This document shows positions 7,082 to 15,843 of a stretch of DNA of 38,168 nt, piece by piece. The position numbers were made by a program, and so were the translations under genes. How positions within the stretch are numbered: the first letter of the stretch is position 1; the number at the start of each line of letters is the position of its first letter. This DNA comes from Lachnospiraceae bacterium (GTDB lineage Bacteria > Bacillota > Clostridia > Lachnospirales > Lachnospiraceae). The notes below the pieces were generated by a model that worked only from the letters and a program-made list of their open reading frames with translations, was not told the origin of the DNA and searched no databases. The stretch covers positions 1-38,168 of the forward strand of contig CAJTAL010000043.1 of the NCBI GenBank assembly GCA_910574285.1, read 5' to 3'.

Positions 7082-10000
7082 CTACATGTGCGGATCATGC
7101 CGGGGGAGAAGGACTCTTTGATAGACTCCATTCTTAAAAAGCAGCCCTTCTTTGAACTTCGGATACTCTCTCATAGCCGTAACCGGAAAGATCGGCACGA
7201 CTCCCTGTGAACTTAATACAAGTCCCTCTGCCGCCTGCTTAATCAACTTATCCATCGTACTCATGCCGCGGGATTTTGCCGCATGAACCGTAACAATACA
7301 GGTGATTCCAAGCGTATTTCCTTCTTTTATAAGCAATGCGGTCCGCTCTGAATCCCCCTTCGTCAATTCCGAAAAATCATCTATATCATCTATCAATATC
7401 GTATAAAAAGGCATCTCTTCTATTAATTGCTTCGGACTCATCCCCCGGTTCTCACAAAGTCTCTTCTTCAGGAATTGTCTTCTGTATTCCAGTTCTTTGG
7501 ATAATTCTTCCGCAAATATACCTGCCTCCTTCTTTCCTTCTACATATAAAACCTCCGAAAACCGGCGATAGTCATACATATCCATACTCCGGGAATCAAA
7601 CAGGCAGACTCTTCCTCTCAAAACTGCCTGATCTGCAAGCGTCTTAAGTATATTCGTTTTCCCTGTCCCTGTATTTCCTATGATCACAAACAGACCGGCA
7701 TTCCGCATAAACCCTTTCAGAACTACTTCTTCAACCTCAAGCCCAACCAGATAACTGCTGCCGTCGCTTTCATACTCTTTCATCGCAGATGTGAAAAATT
7801 CCGCCGGCAGTACCGGGATATGCGGCGCTTCTTTTCCCGGATATTTCCTGCATACATCCTTTACCAATCCCTTCAGCGCCCTGCCGTACATGGTCTTATC
7901 TTTACACGGCGCCATCACATATATCTGCGCCTCATGCACATTCTCCCCGCTTACCAGCACCCGTCCTTTGATATCCGACTGCCTGTACTTCGTTCTTCCC
8001 ACGGTCTGAAAAGTCTCATTCTCATCAAAGTTATAACCCGCTATCTTTTTTGGGAAATTATTCAAAGTTGCCAGACGGACCGCATTCACCCTGTTGACAG
8101 AAGCAACCGTATAGATTCCAAGCCCGGCTCCATCCCGTGTAAGCTTTGTAAAGAACTCTTCTTCTTCGATTCCCGATTCACGCACAACATCTAACTGATC
8201 GATCACTATCATAACAGCTTTCATGGATTTTCCCGATAACTCCTGGTATGCCTCCCGCGACGATGCCGCGTATCCGGCAAACAGCCTCTTCCTTAAAGCA
8301 ATCTCTTCTGTTATCAGTTTCTTGAATTTCCAGTATCGTTCCTCATCATCGGCAGATATGTATTCCGCCGTGTGAGGAAGCTCTTTCAGCGGCATACAGC
8401 CGTTGTTCCCATAATCCAGAATATAATAATTCAGATCATCCACATCATTGGAAATAGCCAGGCTCATCAACACGGTTGTCAGAAATACCGTCTTTCCGAA
8501 ACCGGAAGAAGCCGCGAATAAGAGATTCCCCTCTCCTGCAAAATCATGCTCAAGTTCTCTTTGTTCCTGCATCCCGGGAATATCCGTCATCCCAAGACTG
8601 ACCGTCAATCCTGACCTGACTGCCCCGGCTTGTGCATAAGGACTTACGATCATCTCTTCAAGAGGCGGCAGCCACGGCTTCCTTACTTCCGCCGCCCCTT
8701 CTTCCTCAAAGACCTCACCCAAAAGCGAAGCCACGGCTTCTAACTGTGTCATGCATGCCCGGTACTCTTCCTTCCTGCCGCTTAAGTCCCGATTCACCAG
8801 CTCGCCCTGTCCGAATTCATTGACCGCATAGACCCGTTCGTCATACGTTCCTGTCTGCTCTTCCGTCTCTCTGTACGGCGCCGCGCACCATGCAGACTGA
8901 AACATCTCATAGACTTCATTGTTCCCAACCTGCATATACGCTCTTCCGGGCCGGGTGATATCAGCCGCGTCCGGCGTCTTTAATATCTCCTTACTGTCGC
9001 TTTCATTCTGCACCTTCAGGCACAAACGGAATCTGCTGTTGCTCAAAATCTGCTCGTCTACGATACCTGCCGGCTTCTGCGTCGCCAGAATCAGATGGAC
9101 GCCAAGGCTCCTTCCAATACGCGCCGCAGATACCAGCTCCTTCATGAATTCCGGTTGTTCCTTCTTTAATTCCGCAAATTCATCACTGATGATAAAGAGA
9201 TGCGGAATCGGCTCGGCTGCCGCTCCTTCCTTGAATAATCTCATATAACCGTTAATATGATTCACCTGAAAATCAGCGAATATCCTCTGCCGCCGGGAAA
9301 GTTCAGCTTTCACCGAGGTCAGCGCCCTCATCCCCCCGGCGCCGTCCAGATTCGTGATTGTTCCCAGATGATGAGGAAGCTTGCAAAACAGATTAGCCAT
9401 ACCGCCCCCTTTATAATCAATCAGCAGAAATCCGATTTCATGAGGATGAAAATTCACCGCCAACGACAAGATATAACTCTGGATCAATTCTGATTTTCCC
9501 GACCCGGTCGTCCCCGCCACCAGACCATGAGGTCCATGCGCCTTCTCATGCAGGTTTAAGATCATCGTCTCCTTTCCGGAACGCATTCCGATCGGAACCG
9601 CCAGTGATCTATGGGACTGACTTTCCTTCCATCTCCTAGGGATCTCAAGCTCTTTCGGACGCCGTATCCCATACATCTCAAAAAAAGTAACTTTCTCCGG
9701 AATATTACCGGAACTACCCTGTTCATGTTCTGCCATACTAAGATCTCTGGCCAGCCATTCAAAATCTACATCCGGCGCCTGGAACAGCTTAAGCTTCTGA
9801 TTCCTGTATTCCCGGGCATCCAGAAGTAAATTTCCTTCTTCCGAATTCTCGACCTGCAAGACGGTACCTATATATTCCGGCAGATTCGCCCGGACGTCGC
9901 TGATATAGATAACCGAAAAGCCCAACGCATTACCGTCCATGCGAAGATATTCCATGATTCCGTGAGCCATGATCCAGGCAGGTTCCTGAATCAAGAACAG

Positions 10001-11425
10001 ATAGTGCGGCAGACACTTATTTCTCCCCTCCCCTTCTCTTAAAGTTTCCGTTCGTTCTTTCAGGATTCTGCTCATACTCCCAAGCACAAGATCTCTTGTC
10101 CGTTCTGAATGAACCATTCCAAATATGTTCAGCCCAGGAATCCGCACGTGGGGAAGCCAGCGCATCCACCGGAACTCGTCTTCATATCCCTCATCATAGA
10201 TCACAATCATCCGAAGATCGTGATAACTTTGAAAACAGGCAGTCTGCACCGCTAATATCTTCATCTGCCGGTGCAGGAACTCTTTCTCTCCCACCAGTCC
10301 AAGATGCGCTCTTTTAAGGCTCGCCACCCTCGGCTGATCTATCACAGAATACTTCTCCCTGATATCCTTTGCAGCCTCTGCCAGCCGGTCTTTTCCCGCA
10401 TCCCATGACGGTTCCTTTCCTTCGATCAGAAAAAACGGCTGTCCCGGATAATGTCCGAGCGCAACGTCTAAGAAATCCTCGTCTGAGGGAATCCGCTCAT
10501 AGATCCGGCTGTCGCATTCTCTTACCATCCTGCCGAGTTCACCGATTCCAGGATACCGGTATGCGTATACCTCCTGTTCCCACTCATAGGCCGCCGCAAG
10601 CTCTCTCTGCTTATACCGCAGATAATCAAGATAATATTCCGCGTATTTTTGATTCTTTCTTTTCACTGCTTTTTTCTCGTCTATATATCTGACTCCGGAA
10701 AATACTGCCGTCAGTCCTGCCGCCGCCGCAGACATCACCAGATAGATGCCCCGTCCCGCCAGCACCCCGATTATCACAGTCACCATCATCATAACCACCG
10801 GCGGCAGCACTGTCATGAGAAGTTCTTTCCCGTCTTTTTTCTCTCTTTCTCTGGGAAATTCCAGCAATATCTTCCCGGCAGACGGCTTTTTCATCAGCCT
10901 TGGAGAACGTTTATAGACAGGAAATCCCTCCGGCCTCTGTATCGGGGAACATTCCCGCAGAGCCGCCGTATATCCGCCGGAATCTCCCTGAATCACAAGC
11001 CGGTCTTCCCATACTTCAAGCTTCACATTCTTTAGAAACAGGACGTCGCCCGGATGCAGCACAGTCTCTCCTGCCGCCAGTCTCCGTTGATTCAGATACA
11101 GATATTCCGGGTATTCCTCCCCTTCATGGTCCAGATAAATTCTCATCCCCCTGATATACAGGCGGCTTTCCAGAACCGGTATCCGAATTTTCGCTTCCTC
11201 TCCCGGAGATATGGTAACATTCTCCTCACGTTCAAATGTGTGCCTTTCTTCGCCAAGACAGAATACTCTTTCATCGCTGCAAAGCCTTACCTGTCTGAAT
11301 ACTCTTTCATCACTGCAAAGCCTTACCTGTCTGCCTGCTTTTTCTGACACCCCTTCATAATTCTCACTTTCCAGGACCGGATACTCCCGGTATCCCTCTT
11401 TGGACTGCAGCAACAGATATTTCAT
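7082..11425 (-). CDS. essC: Type VIIb secretion ATPase EssC
   Basis: The 1447-residue motor of the type VIIb system, close to the usual size. The N-terminal 160 residues form the forkhead-like cytoplasmic region, containing a 12-residue tandem duplication (residues 32-55). Two membrane helices lie at about 203-222 and 227-245. Three FtsK/SpoIIIE-type ATPase domains follow: Walker A at 638-645 (GTTGSGKS) with Walker B ending in D748-E749; Walker A at 972-979 (ASSGFGKT) with B near 1071-1076; Walker A at 1250-1257 (GNTGTGKT) with B near 1342-1347. Only the first has a clear catalytic Glu after the Walker B Asp, which fits the known division into one active and two degenerate domains. The start overlaps the essB stop (ATGA). 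Confidence 0.96.
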   Translation of the reverse strand: MKYLLLQSKEGYREYPVLESENYEGVSEKAGRQVRLCSDERVFRQVRLCSDERVFCLGEERHTFEREENVTISPGEEAKIRIPVLESRLYIRGMRIYLDHEGEEYPEYLYLNQRRLAAGETVLHPGDVLFLKNVKLEVWEDRLVIQGDSGGYTAALRECSPIQRPEGFPVYKRSPRLMKKPSAGKILLEFPREREKKDGKELLMTVLPPVVMMMVTVIIGVLAGRGIYLVMSAAAAGLTAVFSGVRYIDEKKAVKRKNQKYAEYYLDYLRYKQRELAAAYEWEQEVYAYRYPGIGELGRMVRECDSRIYERIPSDEDFLDVALGHYPGQPFFLIEGKEPSWDAGKDRLAEAAKDIREKYSVIDQPRVASLKRAHLGLVGEKEFLHRQMKILAVQTACFQSYHDLRMIVIYDEGYEDEFRWMRWLPHVRIPGLNIFGMVHSERTRDLVLGSMSRILKERTETLREGEGRNKCLPHYLFLIQEPAWIMAHGIMEYLRMDGNALGFSVIYISDVRANLPEYIGTVLQVENSEEGNLLLDAREYRNQKLKLFQAPDVDFEWLARDLSMAEHEQGSSGNIPEKVTFFEMYGIRRPKELEIPRRWKESQSHRSLAVPIGMRSGKETMILNLHEKAHGPHGLVAGTTGSGKSELIQSYILSLAVNFHPHEIGFLLIDYKGGGMANLFCKLPHHLGTITNLDGAGGMRALTSVKAELSRRQRIFADFQVNHINGYMRLFKEGAAAEPIPHLFIISDEFAELKKEQPEFMKELVSAARIGRSLGVHLILATQKPAGIVDEQILSNSRFRLCLKVQNESDSKEILKTPDAADITRPGRAYMQVGNNEVYEMFQSAWCAAPYRETEEQTGTYDERVYAVNEFGQGELVNRDLSGRKEEYRACMTQLEAVASLLGEVFEEEGAAEVRKPWLPPLEEMIVSPYAQAGAVRSGLTVSLGMTDIPGMQEQRELEHDFAGEGNLLFAASSGFGKTVFLTTVLMSLAISNDVDDLNYYILDYGNNGCMPLKELPHTAEYISADDEERYWKFKKLITEEIALRKRLFAGYAASSREAYQELSGKSMKAVMIVIDQLDVVRESGIEEEEFFTKLTRDGAGLGIYTVASVNRVNAVRLATLNNFPKKIAGYNFDENETFQTVGRTKYRQSDIKGRVLVSGENVHEAQIYVMAPCKDKTMYGRALKGLVKDVCRKYPGKEAPHIPVLPAEFFTSAMKEYESDGSSYLVGLEVEEVVLKGFMRNAGLFVIIGNTGTGKTNILKTLADQAVLRGRVCLFDSRSMDMYDYRRFSEVLYVEGKKEAGIFAEELSKELEYRRQFLKKRLCENRGMSPKQLIEEMPFYTILIDDIDDFSELTKGDSERTALLIKEGNTLGITCIVTVHAAKSRGMSTMDKLIKQAAEGLVLSSQGVVPIFPVTAMREYPKFKEGLLFKNGVYQRVLLPRHDPHM
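11261..11332. repeat. 36-bp tandem duplication inside essC
   Basis: Two adjacent 36-base units, 11261-11296 and 11297-11332, differ at one base. They encode RQVRLCSDERVF twice in the EssC N-terminal region. The near identity points to a recent duplication. Confidence 0.95.
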
Positions 11426-12546
11426 ATTTCCCCCCGTTTTCCATTCATCACGGTATCGATTCCCAGTTTTCCTGCAAGCTCTTCTATCTCCTTTACCAAT
11501 TCCTGCTTTCGGCTGCTTTTTTCTTCCCCGGACAATCCGCCGTCTTCCCCCACCTGCCGTAATTCATGCATATATGCGTATAGAAGAAGCTGGTCGTCCG
11601 ACATCTTCATTGCAAGATCTTCTGCTTCCTCTACTTCCAAACGTCCCAGATGAATCCAGTAATCCAATACGTCCTCCCCGGACTGATAAGTCATCTTGCT
11701 CAGAATATTTTCCTTATCTTTCGGACTGAATGTATCCACCGCCTGCCCCTGAATATAAGCCGTTGCAAGCATGTATTTCCACGCGTGCCCCAGTTCTTCA
11801 GGTCCAAAGCCTTGCAGTGAATCAATCATCACCCTGTAATCTTTCCTTATGTAAGCATCCTCCGCCGCTCTTAACCTCTCCTGTCTGGGCATGTACCAAA
11901 CAAAGCTGTATATAGACACCGCCCCCAGCAAGACAAGCAGAAATATAGATAGCACGCTATATTTAATCAACCTTTTATAGCCGCAATTCTTCACTTTTAT
12001 CATGCTCCTTTTTTCTTCCTCAAGAAGATTGCCATAATACTCTGACAGTATCTTTTTCTCCTCCTGTACAGTCTCAGGTTCAAAAAAGCCTGCCGTCACA
12101 TCTTGCGGCTTCAAGATCTCCATACCGCCGCAGAGATAATCCTCATACGGCCTGGAACCTTCCAGAAGATACCCGATTAACGCCTGATACTGTCTCAGGA
12201 ACTGCTTCGTTCTGTTCTTCCTGCCGTGCGGAATCGTATCTCTCCTTCTCACCTTCACCCTTCCCAGAATGTCATAGTACAGGTTCTCCGGTTCAAGCAG
12301 AAAATCATACCTCTGATATAGCTCTTCAAGATCTGCCGTCTGTATCAGGAACCTGAGCTTCATAAAACGATCTTCTGCTTTCAGCTCTTCCGCTCCCTTC
12401 ATGCCCCGCAGGTCAAAACTCATACAGACCGTTTCCTTCTCTTCTTCTATCTTACACGGAAGAAACAGGTGATGTTCCTCCTCCAGACGCTTAAAATCAT
12501 ATACTGTCTTCGCCGACATATCACTTTTCCGAATCCGAACCTTCAT
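11422..12546 (-). CDS. essB: Type VIIb secretion membrane protein EssB (YukC-like)
   Basis: About 374 residues. The N-terminal 190 residues correspond to the pseudokinase-like cytoplasmic domain of EssB/YukC, followed by one membrane helix at about 196-220 and an extracytoplasmic helical region to the C-terminus. EssB is a core scaffold that links EssC to the other membrane parts. Two ATG codons compete: 12552 and 12546; the second has better spacing from AGAGG. Either overlaps the end of esaB by about 26-32 bases, and the stop overlaps essC (ATGA), so the genes are translationally coupled. Length and layout are near normal for the family. Confidence 0.9.
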   Translation of the reverse strand: MKVRIRKSDMSAKTVYDFKRLEEEHHLFLPCKIEEEKETVCMSFDLRGMKGAEELKAEDRFMKLRFLIQTADLEELYQRYDFLLEPENLYYDILGRVKVRRRDTIPHGRKNRTKQFLRQYQALIGYLLEGSRPYEDYLCGGMEILKPQDVTAGFFEPETVQEEKKILSEYYGNLLEEEKRSMIKVKNCGYKRLIKYSVLSIFLLVLLGAVSIYSFVWYMPRQERLRAAEDAYIRKDYRVMIDSLQGFGPEELGHAWKYMLATAYIQGQAVDTFSPKDKENILSKMTYQSGEDVLDYWIHLGRLEVEEAEDLAMKMSDDQLLLYAYMHELRQVGEDGGLSGEEKSSRKQELVKEIEELAGKLGIDTVMNGKRGEI

Positions 12547-12793
12547 AACCATTTCCTCTTACCTCTAAAATATCTCCGTTATATATCTCTCCCTGCCGAA
12601 AGGTCAGCATTGGATTCACATATGCTCTCCTGCGCACGGAATACACGCTAAGCTGCACACCTTGATACCGGCGCTTCACCGGCAAAAGACCGTTTTCAAG
12701 TAAAACCTCATAGACCGACTCGATCTTCTGCTCTGGTTTCACCATAATATCCATCTGCCTGCCGTCCTCCTTAAATGTCACCGTCATTCTCAC
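12521..12793 (-). CDS. esaB: Ubiquitin-like type VII protein EsaB (YukD)
   Basis: A 90-residue small protein with the beta-grasp pattern of YukD/EsaB: an N-terminal beta hairpin, a helix at about 25-35 and C-terminal strands ending in a glycine-rich tail. EsaB is a cytoplasmic part or regulator of the type VIIb system. The start overlaps the stop of the EssA-like gene (ATGA) and the 3' end overlaps essB. Confidence 0.88.
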   Translation of the reverse strand: MRMTVTFKEDGRQMDIMVKPEQKIESVYEVLLENGLLPVKRRYQGVQLSVYSVRRRAYVNPMLTFRQGEIYNGDILEVRGNGYEGSDSEK

Positions 12794-13239
12794 TCCCTCA
12801 TTGGCACACTGCCTTGTCCATATAATGAATCCGCAAGACGCGCCGTATCATCTTCAGGCAACCTGTCAAGACGCCATATTTTCCGCAGTCCCAGAAGCAA
12901 TATCACAATTCCGGTGAATGCAAGTCCCGATAAGTACCCTGTCTCCGGAAGTATCTCCGCCTTTTCAGACGGCTCTGCTACGATATGCTCCTGTGTCACT
13001 TGAAAGATCTGACTGCGGATCTGACAAAGCATCTCATCTTCTCTGCTGTCTCTGTCCTCAAAGACTTCCCGTCTGATGTGCGCCAACATATTCTGCCTGT
13101 CCGTACGGCGCTCGCCTGCCTTACGGTCTGTATCCTCCGTAAAGACAGGGAGGCCGTACAGATCACAGAGCGGAATCCGATTGATATCCACGCTCTCGTC
13201 CACATCCGGATCAAGCCTTATATTACTGCCGCTCTCCAC
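12790..13239 (-). CDS. essA: EssA-like type VII membrane protein
   Basis: A 149-residue protein with one membrane helix near residues 102-118, followed by a basic segment, predicting N-out/C-in topology as in EssA. The region before the helix is charged and helical and resembles EssA in layout and length (about 150 residues). Unlike the staphylococcal protein, no N-terminal signal peptide is visible from the available GTG start. The gene lies 18 bases after the WXG100 stop in the same reading frame, with no stop codon between. Gene order (between WXG100 and esaB) supports the call; sequence similarity by eye is modest. Confidence 0.75.
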   Translation of the reverse strand: MESGSNIRLDPDVDESVDINRIPLCDLYGLPVFTEDTDRKAGERRTDRQNMLAHIRREVFEDRDSREDEMLCQIRSQIFQVTQEHIVAEPSEKAEILPETGYLSGLAFTGIVILLLGLRKIWRLDRLPEDDTARLADSLYGQGSVPMRE

Positions 13240-13257
13240 CGAACCTGCCCCCGGTAT

Positions 13258-13548
13258 CTATCCGCGGTTCATAGAGCCCGCGGCCCGGTCAAACTCTGCA
13301 TACTGCTGCGCATTCATCACAACCCCCTGGCCGATCGCACGGATCAGCTCCCGCATCGCTTCAAAACTCGGCGCCATCTCCGCTACCCGCGCGGCGAATC
13401 CTTCATAACCGCTTCCTTCCCACAACTCCGGGAGGCGGCGGTCCACAACGTCGTTCAGATAATTCTGAAGAGCCGTAACATCCTCTACATGGCTTCCTAT
13501 CTCCTGTCCTCTCGCGATAACATCCTCTGTGTTCATTCTAATACTCAT
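13258..13548 (-). CDS. WXG100 family secreted protein (EsxA-like)
   Basis: A 96-residue helical hairpin protein with the turn motif W43-E44-G45 and a C-terminal YxxxD secretion signal (Y83 to D87). Both are hallmarks of WXG100 substrates, exported as dimers by EssC. The start overlaps the end of the esaA-like gene by 11 bases; AGGAGG lies 10 bases before the ATG. It sits inside the machine operon, so it is likely the core substrate of this system. Confidence 0.93.
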   Translation of the reverse strand: MSIRMNTEDVIARGQEIGSHVEDVTALQNYLNDVVDRRLPELWEGSGYEGFAARVAEMAPSFEAMRELIRAIGQGVVMNAQQYAEFDRAAGSMNRG

Positions 13549-15601
13549 ATTCCCTTTTCCTCCTGCTTATAATAAAATATACTTGCACTGCTAAAACTAC
13601 GATAAATCCCCCGGACAATACATATACCGCCGGATTTTTGGTCTTCTTTTTACCCGCAGTCCCCGATTCCTTTCGTTCCATAACGGGATTCTGCGTCTGA
13701 TTCCGGATAACACTTCCGGTATCGTCCGAACTTTCGTCTTGCTTCTGTCCTTCGGAACAGTCTTCTGCCTCCACCGGATTTGCGACAAAACGATATACCT
13801 GTGTGTATTCTGCTTTTCCGATTCTCGTATACGGAAGCTTTGACACGAACTCAGCAAGAATCTTCCGATTCGCAAAGCTGGTCTCCTTCTTCGTCTCCTG
13901 TGCTTCACTTAATCCTTCCGTGATTTTCTCTTCTGATTTCACCTGCGCTTCTTTTACTTGCTTCTGTAATCCATCTGCATATTCTCTGACCGAATCCGCC
14001 GTCTTCTTCGCATATTCTGCATATGCACTGTTATTCGCAAGCAAATTTTCCTGAAGGAGTCCATAATTCTCCGTCATTTTGCTTATATTCTCCAGGATAA
14101 ACTGATCATCCGCCTGCGGTCCGAAACCTGCCAGCCGTCCATTATATGCGGCGATTGCCGCAATCTCTTCCTCATGCCTTTGCATGTATTCTCTTCTGGC
14201 TTCGCCGGCCCTTAATATCATCGGCTCTGCATATTCTGACCTCGCCAGCTCACAGATACTCTCGCTGTCCAGTCTCTTTGCACTCTGTACTTCTCCGATA
14301 ATATTACAAAGTTCCATATCCTCTTCCTCAAGCCATGTAAGCAGCTTCTCACCGGACTGCTGCCATTCGTCAGGCTGTTCCGGTATTTCTTCTGACTGAT
14401 CCGGTACTTCTCCCAACTCCCCGGGAGATTCCTTTCCCTCCTCCGGCTGGTTCGGTACTTCTCCCAACTCTCCGGGAAATGCCCCTCCTTCTTCTTCCGG
14501 CCGGCTTGGCGGTTCCTTTGGCTGCTCGGGCGGTTCCTCCGGCTGTTTGGGCGGTTCCACAGGCTGCCCTCCGATCTGCTTGATATATTCCCGCATCTTC
14601 TGATTATTTTCAAGAAGTCCGTTTAGATAGCAAGCTATCTTTTCTTTATCTAACATACTCCCGGACTGCCGTTCTAATTCCGCGCGAAGCTGACTATTTG
14701 CCTTCTCAGTAATACTCTGTCCGCTCTCGTCAACGGTCAGGTCAACCTCCGGCACATTGGAAGACAGCGCCTTTAACCTTTCTGCCAAAGCCATACCGTC
14801 CGTGCTCAGTGAAGCAGCTTCCGACTGGATATTCTGAACATTTCTCGTATATTCCGCATTCATTGCGTCGGTAAGCATACCATTTCTCTTCACATAATCC
14901 GTGATATCCAGTTCTTTCGGCGCATTTTCCTCCATCTGATATTCCGGCGCCTCCACCAACGTCACCAGCTCCCGGGCTTCGATCTTCTCAATCGCTTCTT
15001 GATCCCTTAAGTCATTCTCCATTACACGGTCCGCTCCGTCCTGCGCCTCATGAAACTCCTTTAAGATATTATCCACATACATATAGCTTAAACGATTGTC
15101 AAGAGAATCAATATAACTTTGCACATTATAAAGGAGTTTGTACTGACCTTCGCCGGAATATGACTTATTGACGGCATATTCCAACCGCGACACCTGCGGC
15201 GCCGTGTTAATGCTCTTTACATTCTGTGAAAAAGCGGCGGGAATGATAACATATGCTCCGTACCTTCCTGCTTCAATCCCTGTCCTTGCGGCCTCCAGAG
15301 AAGCGTATTCAAAATCCATGGTCGGAAATCTGGAAAGTTCCTGCGCATAGTTAATCTGCCTTCCGTCTCTTCTTGTACCTTCGTCCAGATTCACGACCGC
15401 AATCTTATCTGACTCTCTTATTTCCCGCCTCGCGGCTGCAATTTTATCTGACTCTCTTACTTCTCTTTCGCCGGCTGCTGCCTGTACTTCCCGCCTCACG
15501 GCAGTAACAGCCCGAGGGTTTTCCGAATGAAAACACGCTCTTAAGACACCTGCCGCACCCAGCACAAGCAATAAAAATATAATTACTTTTTTGTTCTTCA
15601 T
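13538..15601 (-). CDS. esaA: EsaA-like (YueB/YhgE-related) type VII membrane protein, short form
   Basis: A 687-residue protein with an N-terminal membrane helix (about residues 5-23), a long extracytoplasmic region and one C-terminal helix (about 658-677) with a short basic tail. The segment after the first helix (residues 65-150, with the VVNLDEG motif) is typical of the YhgE/Pip/EsaA group. Known EsaA/YueB proteins are near 1000 residues and carry several C-terminal helices, so this is a reduced form. A Pro/Glu-rich linker at about 344-400 contains tandem repeats and could span the cell wall. Residues 42-67 hold another tandem repeat. It is the first gene of the operon; AAAGGAG precedes the ATG. 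Confidence 0.85.
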   Translation of the reverse strand: MKNKKVIIFLLLVLGAAGVLRACFHSENPRAVTAVRREVQAAAGEREVRESDKIAAARREIRESDKIAVVNLDEGTRRDGRQINYAQELSRFPTMDFEYASLEAARTGIEAGRYGAYVIIPAAFSQNVKSINTAPQVSRLEYAVNKSYSGEGQYKLLYNVQSYIDSLDNRLSYMYVDNILKEFHEAQDGADRVMENDLRDQEAIEKIEARELVTLVEAPEYQMEENAPKELDITDYVKRNGMLTDAMNAEYTRNVQNIQSEAASLSTDGMALAERLKALSSNVPEVDLTVDESGQSITEKANSQLRAELERQSGSMLDKEKIACYLNGLLENNQKMREYIKQIGGQPVEPPKQPEEPPEQPKEPPSRPEEEGGAFPGELGEVPNQPEEGKESPGELGEVPDQSEEIPEQPDEWQQSGEKLLTWLEEEDMELCNIIGEVQSAKRLDSESICELARSEYAEPMILRAGEARREYMQRHEEEIAAIAAYNGRLAGFGPQADDQFILENISKMTENYGLLQENLLANNSAYAEYAKKTADSVREYADGLQKQVKEAQVKSEEKITEGLSEAQETKKETSFANRKILAEFVSKLPYTRIGKAEYTQVYRFVANPVEAEDCSEGQKQDESSDDTGSVIRNQTQNPVMERKESGTAGKKKTKNPAVYVLSGGFIVVLAVQVYFIISRRKREYEY
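14402..14477. repeat. Duplicated 25-bp segment in the esaA-like proline-rich linker
   Basis: Copies at 14402-14426 and 14453-14477 match at 24 of 25 positions, offset by 51 bases (17 codons). Both encode PGELGEVP-type peptide. Confidence 0.85.
14508..14570. repeat. 21-bp tandem repeat in the esaA-like proline-rich linker
   Basis: Three units of 21 bases, each starting GGCGGTTCC, encode seven-residue steps of the EPPxQPx type. Copy-number change would lengthen or shorten the linker in frame. Confidence 0.85.
15399..15476. repeat. 39-bp tandem repeat near the esaA-like N-terminus
   Basis: Two adjacent 39-base units (15399-15437, 15438-15476) encode 13-residue repeats with the shared core RESDKIA, just after the first membrane helix. 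A third, degenerate unit may follow to about 15503. Confidence 0.8.
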
Positions 15602-15735
15602 CTTCTCCTTTCATATTCACTTTTTACACTTTCTTTTAAATGGGTTTCTTCAGAATTGAAGGTATCGAAAACCTCCAATGCAGATTCTTAGAAATCTGAT
15701 TTGAATAAATGATAAACTATATGTATGTGAAAAAA

Positions 15736-15764
15736 ATGATACAATATTCCTGTTGCTTTGTCAA
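15736..15764 (-). promoter_or_regulatory. Promoter of the type VII secretion operon
   Basis: On the minus strand: perfect TTGACA, 17 bases, TATCAT. It lies about 135 bases before the esaA-like start and just past the terminator of the ABC transporter genes, giving a leader of roughly 125 bases. The strong vegetative-type match suggests transcription by the housekeeping sigma factor. Confidence 0.8.
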
Positions 15765-15791
15765 TACCAAAACTTCGACTTCATTCGACAA

Positions 15792-15823
15792 AAGCACCCG
15801 CTTTGAAGTGAAAGCGGATGCTT
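15792..15823 (-). terminator. Intrinsic terminator of the ABC transporter unit
   Basis: Read on the minus strand: a 13-pair stem (one U-G pair) with a six-base loop, followed by TTTTG. It begins about 20 bases after the permease stop. The T tract is short, so termination may be partial. Confidence 0.75.
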
Positions 15824-15843
15824 CAGAATATCGTAACATTTTC

